Part shown: piece after piece, positions 16,815 to 21,045 of the stretch | Position numbering within the stretch: position 1 is the first letter of the stretch | Layout: each line of letters opens with the position of its first letter | Source of the DNA: an uncultured Lachnospiraceae bacterium | GTDB taxonomy: Bacteria > Bacillota > Clostridia > Lachnospirales > Lachnospiraceae | DNA: 21,045 bases | NCBI GenBank assembly: GCA_947177515.1 | Contig: CAMWUU010000012.1 | Location: 1 to 21,045, forward strand | Direction of reading: 5' to 3' | Program-made: the position numbers and the translations under genes | Notes under the pieces: model-generated | The model's input: only the letters and a program-made list of their open reading frames with translations | The model's database searches: none | What the model was told of the DNA's origin: nothing

Positions 16815-17471
16815 CTACCTTACAATCCCACACTCATCCAAAATTCGCTCAATCTGCTCCCAAATAGCAAGGGATGGATTCTCATTATAATATTTATATC
16901 CTCTATATTGTTGGAGCCGATAACCTAATTCTTCATTTTTTTGCATTATTTTTTTTGATCTGTCAATAGCCTGCAGGACATTTTCAAGAGTCAGCTTTTT
17001 AAGAATCCGTTTAAAATTTTTTTCATGCTTATATTGATCCAAATTTTCGAAATTTTCTCCATACGCCCGATTTAAGGGAAGCAGATACTGTCGGCGATGC
17101 ATCATGGGCGTATTACATTCTTCTATATGCAAAATTATCCAAAGTTCAAATGTAAAATTACTGTATCCGAAATGATACTTTACATTCTTGCCCAAATTTT
17201 CAGCATCTTTCATCCGATCCATTGCCATATGGAACTGCTTTACATGAATTTCTTCATTACTTTCAAAATCTGTGACATGCGTAATCTCTGTTTTCCCAAT
17301 AATTGTCATCCGCTTAACACGTGCCAAAGGATCTTTCTGTACCTTAGTATCTAACTTTACGGTATATTTTGCAGTTTCTTCTGCATTTATTATCATTTGT
17401 AACCATTCCAAATACCATTGTTCCGTTTCACCTTCCACTGAAAAATAATAAGTTCTATTTTCTTTTCTCAC
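16815..17471 (-). CDS. RloB-like TOPRIM protein, 218 aa
   Basis: The N-terminal VEGETEQWYLEWL (Glu13, Glu17) is the first TOPRIM acidic motif of OLD/RloB-type nucleases. VTDFES (Asp68, Glu70) fits the second, DxD/E-type motif. SNFTFELWIILHIEE (about residues 104-118) is the characteristic RloB pattern. The length is normal for RloB. The start is GTG at 17471, three bases after the ATPase stop; GAGGTG at the end of the ATPase gene acts as ribosome binding site, and an ATG six bases upstream is out of frame and closed at once by a stop. RloA/RloB pairs travel with restriction loci, and ATPase plus TOPRIM pairs include OLD, PARIS and some retron effectors, so an abortive-infection or nuclease role is likely but inferred. 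The codon and base use is more AT-rich than in the DUF4132 genes. Confidence 0.75.
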   Translation of the reverse strand: MRKENRTYYFSVEGETEQWYLEWLQMIINAEETAKYTVKLDTKVQKDPLARVKRMTIIGKTEITHVTDFESNEEIHVKQFHMAMDRMKDAENLGKNVKYHFGYSNFTFELWIILHIEECNTPMMHRRQYLLPLNRAYGENFENLDQYKHEKNFKRILKKLTLENVLQAIDRSKKIMQKNEELGYRLQQYRGYKYYNENPSLAIWEQIERILDECGIVR

Positions 17472-17474
17472 CCA

Positions 17475-18797
17475 TCACACCTCTTTTCCCTGAACTATTA
17501 ATTCCTCAAAAATAGGAGTGAAATCAACATCCTTTATTGCCCCATAACGATCAATGAAATAATTTTTCATATAATCCTCATTTTTGCGACTACCTTTTTT
17601 CCCCGCTGTTCCAAAATCAGAAAGAGAATAATGGCTACTAAAATGGGAATCCTCATCCCGCTCTACAAATTTAATTTCATCCTGTCTGTAAAGATTGGAA
17701 TTTAAAAAAATAGGGTTATGAGTATTAAAGATTAATTGGGCATGATGAATATTGATTTCATCATTATGAAAAATATTGATAATGTTCATCAATGCCATCG
17801 GATGTATAGACGCATCAAATTCATCTACCACTAACGTTCCACCATTCTGTAACACACCTACTACCAACGGAAATATATTTATAAACCGAATCGTCCCATA
17901 TGACTCAAATAACTCGGCCGGAATCGCTGTCTTCTCCGAATTTTTATCAAAAATAGAACACAACTTTGCTTCATCACCCTCCCCCTCTACAACATACCCT
18001 AGGGCATTTGAATTAATGCCAAAATAAACTGCTGCCTCATTTAACGTTTTTTCTACGTAAACGGATTTCTTTTTCAAATTGTTAAACTTCCGGATCAGAT
18101 GCATTGCGTCCGCACGATAAATAACAATTAATTGCTGATCTAGCCAATCATGTATCATCGCAACTAATTTTGCGCTGAACATATTCTTAAATCCGTTCAC
18201 CAAAAACAATTCTTCATCATTTAAGTTACTCTTCGCCAGTGAAACCGCTCCTTCCGCATTTAGCGCAAATTCATTTACCAATAATATATCAATTGTATCA
18301 AATGAACCAAATTCCAATTTTTCTTTTCGCAAAAAGATCAAATTTTCATTTACAGCAAGTGATTCTGATAAAATTTTCCTTGGATATTCTACATCTAAAA
18401 ACCTTCCCAGATCCATTGAAAAACTGTATTCTACTAACAACCCATTCACAACAAATTTTATTGAAAAACTTACCGGTTCTGCTGTTTCCAATGAATTATT
18501 CGGAATCAATTCCAGTACGCCGGCTGCCACATTAGGATTATCTTTTTCTGCCGAATTGCGTAAATTTCCTCGCAAAACAATGGACTTAAAGGTATCCATC
18601 GCACTGATAATGTTTGTCTTTCCCGATGCGTTGGAACCATAAATCACAGAGGAACACAAGCCCCGATAAGTCTTTTTATTAATTATCTCTTCCAAGATAC
18701 TATAATCAAGCCCTTTTTGTTTCGATGCTGGGACAAGAGAAAATATCATTTCTTCCTTAAATGATTTATAATTTGATGCCTTAAACTCTAACAGCAT
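17475..18797 (-). CDS. RloA-like AAA/ABC-type ATPase (ATP-binding protein), 440 aa
   Basis: An SMC/OLD-like ATPase (AAA_15/AAA_21 class). The start at 18797 has AAAGGAGG just upstream; the in-frame ATG at 18818 lacks a site. MLLEFKASNYKSFKEE is the usual first strand, followed by Walker A GSNASGKTN (residues 54-62). SLAKSNLNDEE lies in the middle. Walker B is LVVDEFDASIHP (Asp325, Glu326), and the switch His is in NTHNP (about 360). The gene is one transcription unit with the TOPRIM gene (three bases between). In this class the ATPase usually senses a phage or DNA trigger and releases or activates the TOPRIM partner. The AT-rich sequence against mid-GC neighbours suggests the pair was acquired separately. 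PARIS AriA is a close alternative name. Confidence 0.8.
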   Translation of the reverse strand: MLLEFKASNYKSFKEEMIFSLVPASKQKGLDYSILEEIINKKTYRGLCSSVIYGSNASGKTNIISAMDTFKSIVLRGNLRNSAEKDNPNVAAGVLELIPNNSLETAEPVSFSIKFVVNGLLVEYSFSMDLGRFLDVEYPRKILSESLAVNENLIFLRKEKLEFGSFDTIDILLVNEFALNAEGAVSLAKSNLNDEELFLVNGFKNMFSAKLVAMIHDWLDQQLIVIYRADAMHLIRKFNNLKKKSVYVEKTLNEAAVYFGINSNALGYVVEGEGDEAKLCSIFDKNSEKTAIPAELFESYGTIRFINIFPLVVGVLQNGGTLVVDEFDASIHPMALMNIINIFHNDEINIHHAQLIFNTHNPIFLNSNLYRQDEIKFVERDEDSHFSSHYSLSDFGTAGKKGSRKNEDYMKNYFIDRYGAIKDVDFTPIFEELIVQGKEV

Positions 18798-18839
18798 ATT
18801 TCCTCCTTTATTTTGCAATATTTATACAAAACAATTTTT

Positions 18840-18869
18840 ATACTAAACCTAATAACCCAGTTTATTCAA
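18840..18869 (-). promoter_or_regulatory. Candidate promoter for the ATPase/TOPRIM pair
   Basis: On the minus strand TTGAAT (18864-18869) and TAGTAT (18840-18845) are 18 bases apart in a strongly AT-rich 140-base gap before the ATPase ATG at 18797. Several other TATAAA-like boxes occur here, so the exact site is uncertain. Confidence 0.3.
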
Positions 18870-18878
18870 TAAATATAA

Positions 18879-18944
18879 TTATATTTTGGAAGATTTTTGT
18901 AAGACAATTCGTTTAACAACTTTTAATAATTCTTTATCATCCAT
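18879..18944 (-). CDS. Possible 21-codon reading frame overlapping the SWIM gene stop
   Basis: ATGGATGA at the end of the SWIM gene overlaps its TGA stop (18937-18939) with an ATG at 18944. The frame runs 21 codons (MDDKELLKVVKRIVLQKSSK...) to TAA at 18879. The Lys-rich, amphipathic text looks like the N-terminus of a normal protein. There is no separate ribosome binding site, so translation would rely on coupling. It may be the stump of the gene that once followed the SWIM gene before the AT-rich ATPase/TOPRIM pair came in. A chance frame is equally possible. Confidence 0.25.
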   Translation of the reverse strand: MDDKELLKVVKRIVLQKSSKI

Positions 18945-21045
18945 TACTAAATATTTGTTTTTCACCCGTTGCACAAGAGTAATACTCCCTCCCCCGATCC
19001 ATCTCCACCTTCCCCCTGCACAGATAAAGATATTCACAAGCCTCTGCATAGACTGCCGCCAACCCGTCCGTTTTTTGCCCCAATCTATGCCGCCGCATTG
19101 CCACCCCATCGGTTAGCCTCGCAAGCATCCCCGACAGATTAGAAAGCCCATACTGTTTTGTTAACTTTCCCATACGGGTAAGCCCTTCCAGTGTACTGTC
19201 ATGCACAGTATCAAGCCCACTCTGATATAATTCCTCAAACAGACTTCCCACATCCTCCAAAACCCCACTCAAAACATCAATCGCTTCCAGCGATCCATCC
19301 GTATTTTCTTTGGCTCCTGCTGCACGCCCTCCCCTTACTCCTCCATCCATTTCCTCTTCTGTATTACTACCGCGTTCCATCCGATCATTCTCCATCCCAC
19401 ACTCCAAATCCTCTGCCAATTCTCCCTTCTCAAACACCGTCACAGGATACAGCCTCATCCTTCCATCCTTAAAGTACAGCTTTCCCAAAAAGCACGGCTC
19501 CTTATCCTCGGTCAGCCGCTCTAGATACCCGATTCCCCATTCTTCCCTTTTCGAATACGCCAGTTCCAGCACAACCTCCCGCCCTGCCCTATCATACAAC
19601 CACATCGTAAGCTTCTGCTCCGTTTTAGAAAACTCGCCCCTGGTAAACGAATAAGGCCTAAGGAACACCAGTTCTCCATCCTTTCTCTCCTCCTGCGTTT
19701 CTTTTAACCATGGCATTTTCATTGTCCCTACCTGCTCTATAAAAAGTTTCCCAAAATCTCTGTAATACCAATTTCCCAACTCACCAGTATGCAGGCAGTT
19801 TTCCTTCTGACAACTCCCTGTCACCTCCCCCTTCGTTTCTGCACTTGCTGAAAGCCTCCCCCGCACATCACAACGCGCACCGGATAAATGCAGACGAATC
19901 CCCACCATATCCTTTACAGAAACAGGTAGTCCCCACGGTGCCGACGCTTTTTCCTGCCTTCCTCTTCGTCCGGTCGTATCATAAAAAACTGGGCGCGCCG
20001 AAGTATAGGTATACCATTCCTTTGTGTTCTCCTCCAAAAAATAAACCGTTTCGCCCTCATACCCGGTCTGGCTCTCAAAATGTTCCATTACAATCCCCAT
20101 CAGGGAAAGGTTTCCGACTGGCGCATATTCCGACCGGAACTCCCCGGCTAACACCGATACCTGCACCGCATCCGCCGCCTGTAAAAGTAACTCAACCCTC
20201 TTATAAAGTCTAGCAAACTGTTCCATCAGCTTTTTCACATCAAACGATGCTTTCCGTTTCAGATAATTCCCATAGGAATCATGTAATGCACGCATATATC
20301 CCTCAAAATTCGCGAGTTTCGCGTTGTGGCTGATCAAAGCAAGACGGTCAAGATAATCCAGCACATCCGGTGAAGTACGCGCAAGCCCCGTGCCTAAAAG
20401 TTCGGTAAGGAATCCCTTGATCTGCTGGGCAGCATCGTTCACCTCTTCCATGGCATACTCCTGCAATTCCTCCGCCCCACTAAGCTCCTCCTCCGTCACC
20501 TCTTTCGCCATTAACTTGCACCAGAGCACCGCCGCCGCCTTATGCACGCAGAATTCCTTCTTGTGGCAGGAACAGGTTGAATATTCCAGCGGCGACAGGA
20601 GTTTTACTGTATTGCCGCCTTTTGGCAACTGTACGGTGATAATGCTGGAATACGCAATCTTTGGTTCCTGCCCCGATTTTTTCTGGCTGGCCACTGCCAA
20701 AAGCTGTTTCACGCCCAGTGTCTTTTTCAGGGAATCCAATGGAAATGCGGAAATCTCCGCAAGAAGACGCGATTTCAAATCCTGCTTTTCCTGCGGTACC
20801 TCTGCGTTTTTCCCATCTGCTTCGACAGCACCATCAACTAATTTCACTGATCTTTCAGTGGCTTTTTCTGACTCTGACAAAGTCTTTCCTAGTTGCCCAG
20901 ATTCTCCCACCACCACATTATCTCCAGATTTTTCCATTTCATTTCTGGCCTCACCGGATGCCAAACCATCTTTTGCTATTTCAATCCCGGCTTCATCAGG
21001 TGCCAAACCATCCTCTGCTATTTTATCTAACTGCCCCGATTCCCC
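18937..21045 (-). CDS. SWIM zinc-finger protein (N-terminus beyond the window)
   Basis: The frame is open to the right edge; 702 residues are visible and the ATG at 21006 is not the true start. After an acidic, repeat-bearing linker come a helical part (LDSLKKTLGVKQLLAVASQ), and strand-rich text leading into the SWIM zinc finger: CSCHKKEFCVH at 20542-20574, a CxCx5CxH pattern, followed by KAAAVLW. The remaining 540 residues contain a helical segment around YNYLKRKASFDVKKLMEQ-like sequence, a strand-rich domain, another Gly/Glu-rich linker and a Cys-containing C-terminus. SWIM fingers bind DNA or proteins. In E. coli the SWIM protein YehQ shares a locus with DUF4132 YehI, a MoxR-type ATPase and a vWA protein, so this gene is probably the first visible member of such a cluster. 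The role is unknown. Confidence 0.8.
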   Translation of the reverse strand, partial: GESGQLDKIAEDGLAPDEAGIEIAKDGLASGEARNEMEKSGDNVVVGESGQLGKTLSESEKATERSVKLVDGAVEADGKNAEVPQEKQDLKSRLLAEISAFPLDSLKKTLGVKQLLAVASQKKSGQEPKIAYSSIITVQLPKGGNTVKLLSPLEYSTCSCHKKEFCVHKAAAVLWCKLMAKEVTEEELSGAEELQEYAMEEVNDAAQQIKGFLTELLGTGLARTSPDVLDYLDRLALISHNAKLANFEGYMRALHDSYGNYLKRKASFDVKKLMEQFARLYKRVELLLQAADAVQVSVLAGEFRSEYAPVGNLSLMGIVMEHFESQTGYEGETVYFLEENTKEWYTYTSARPVFYDTTGRRGRQEKASAPWGLPVSVKDMVGIRLHLSGARCDVRGRLSASAETKGEVTGSCQKENCLHTGELGNWYYRDFGKLFIEQVGTMKMPWLKETQEERKDGELVFLRPYSFTRGEFSKTEQKLTMWLYDRAGREVVLELAYSKREEWGIGYLERLTEDKEPCFLGKLYFKDGRMRLYPVTVFEKGELAEDLECGMENDRMERGSNTEEEMDGGVRGGRAAGAKENTDGSLEAIDVLSGVLEDVGSLFEELYQSGLDTVHDSTLEGLTRMGKLTKQYGLSNLSGMLARLTDGVAMRRHRLGQKTDGLAAVYAEACEYLYLCRGKVEMDRGREYYSCATGEKQIFSNG
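20951..21040 (-). repeat. 14-residue tandem repeat in the SWIM protein linker
   Basis: Two consecutive 42-base units encode IAEDGLAPDEAGIE and IAKDGLASGEARNE. The DNA copies starting at 20951 and 20993 are similar over most of their length. The six residues GESGQL occur at the window edge and again 46 residues later (about 20890-20910). The stretch is acidic, low-complexity and probably disordered. More copies may lie outside the window. Confidence 0.6.

Noticed and set aside
1..21045. CRISPR array, tRNA or rRNA genes, complete insertion sequence
   Set aside because: No regularly spaced repeats, no cloverleaf-like or rRNA-like sequence noticed, and no transposase-like frame on either strand.

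Overview
The window looks like a chromosomal accessory region of a Bacillota (Clostridia, probably Lachnospiraceae-like) bacterium. The reasons are AGGAGG-type ribosome binding sites, moderate to low GC, and decayed conjugative-element genes of a kind common in gut Clostridia. No RNA gene, CRISPR array, transposase or integrase was recognised. The genus call is inference.

Left block (1-3125, all minus strand) is a decaying fragment of an integrative/conjugative-type element. It holds a CHC2-like/DUF3991 plus TOPRIM protein split by an in-frame TGA, an intact unrecognised 189-aa gene, a gene with two apparent single-base deletions, and a gene with an apparent pair of compensating frameshifts. 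A gene-free spacer (3125-3421) follows.

Middle block (3422-7134, plus strand) has a small acidic protein, a winged-helix regulator, and an operon of a small DUF1648-like membrane protein, an ABC ATPase and a large ABC permease. A consensus promoter drives the operon, and a perfect 21-bp palindrome overlaps its -10 box, so the regulator next door probably controls the exporter. Beyond it lie relics: an ArsR-type repressor with stop codons and a frameshift, a strong terminator hairpin, and an ABC-2 permease that has lost its N-terminal part.

Right block (8241-21045, all minus strand, transcribed right to left) is the most interesting part. In order of transcription it encodes a SWIM zinc-finger protein (open at the window edge), an ATPase/TOPRIM pair of the RloA-RloB type, a 1201-aa DUF4132 protein, a GNAT acetyltransferase, and a second DUF4132 protein of 1250 aa. 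SWIM plus DUF4132 recalls the E. coli yehI/yehQ locus and the wider MoxR-vWA-SWIM-DUF4132 systems proposed as NTP-dependent conflict or stress systems. Here the DUF4132 gene is duplicated, with matching C-terminal halves and diverged N-terminal halves. A GNAT gene lies between the copies, and an AT-rich two-gene cassette resembling RloAB/PARIS/OLD-type defence modules sits inside the cluster. All function for this cluster is inferred from family and context.
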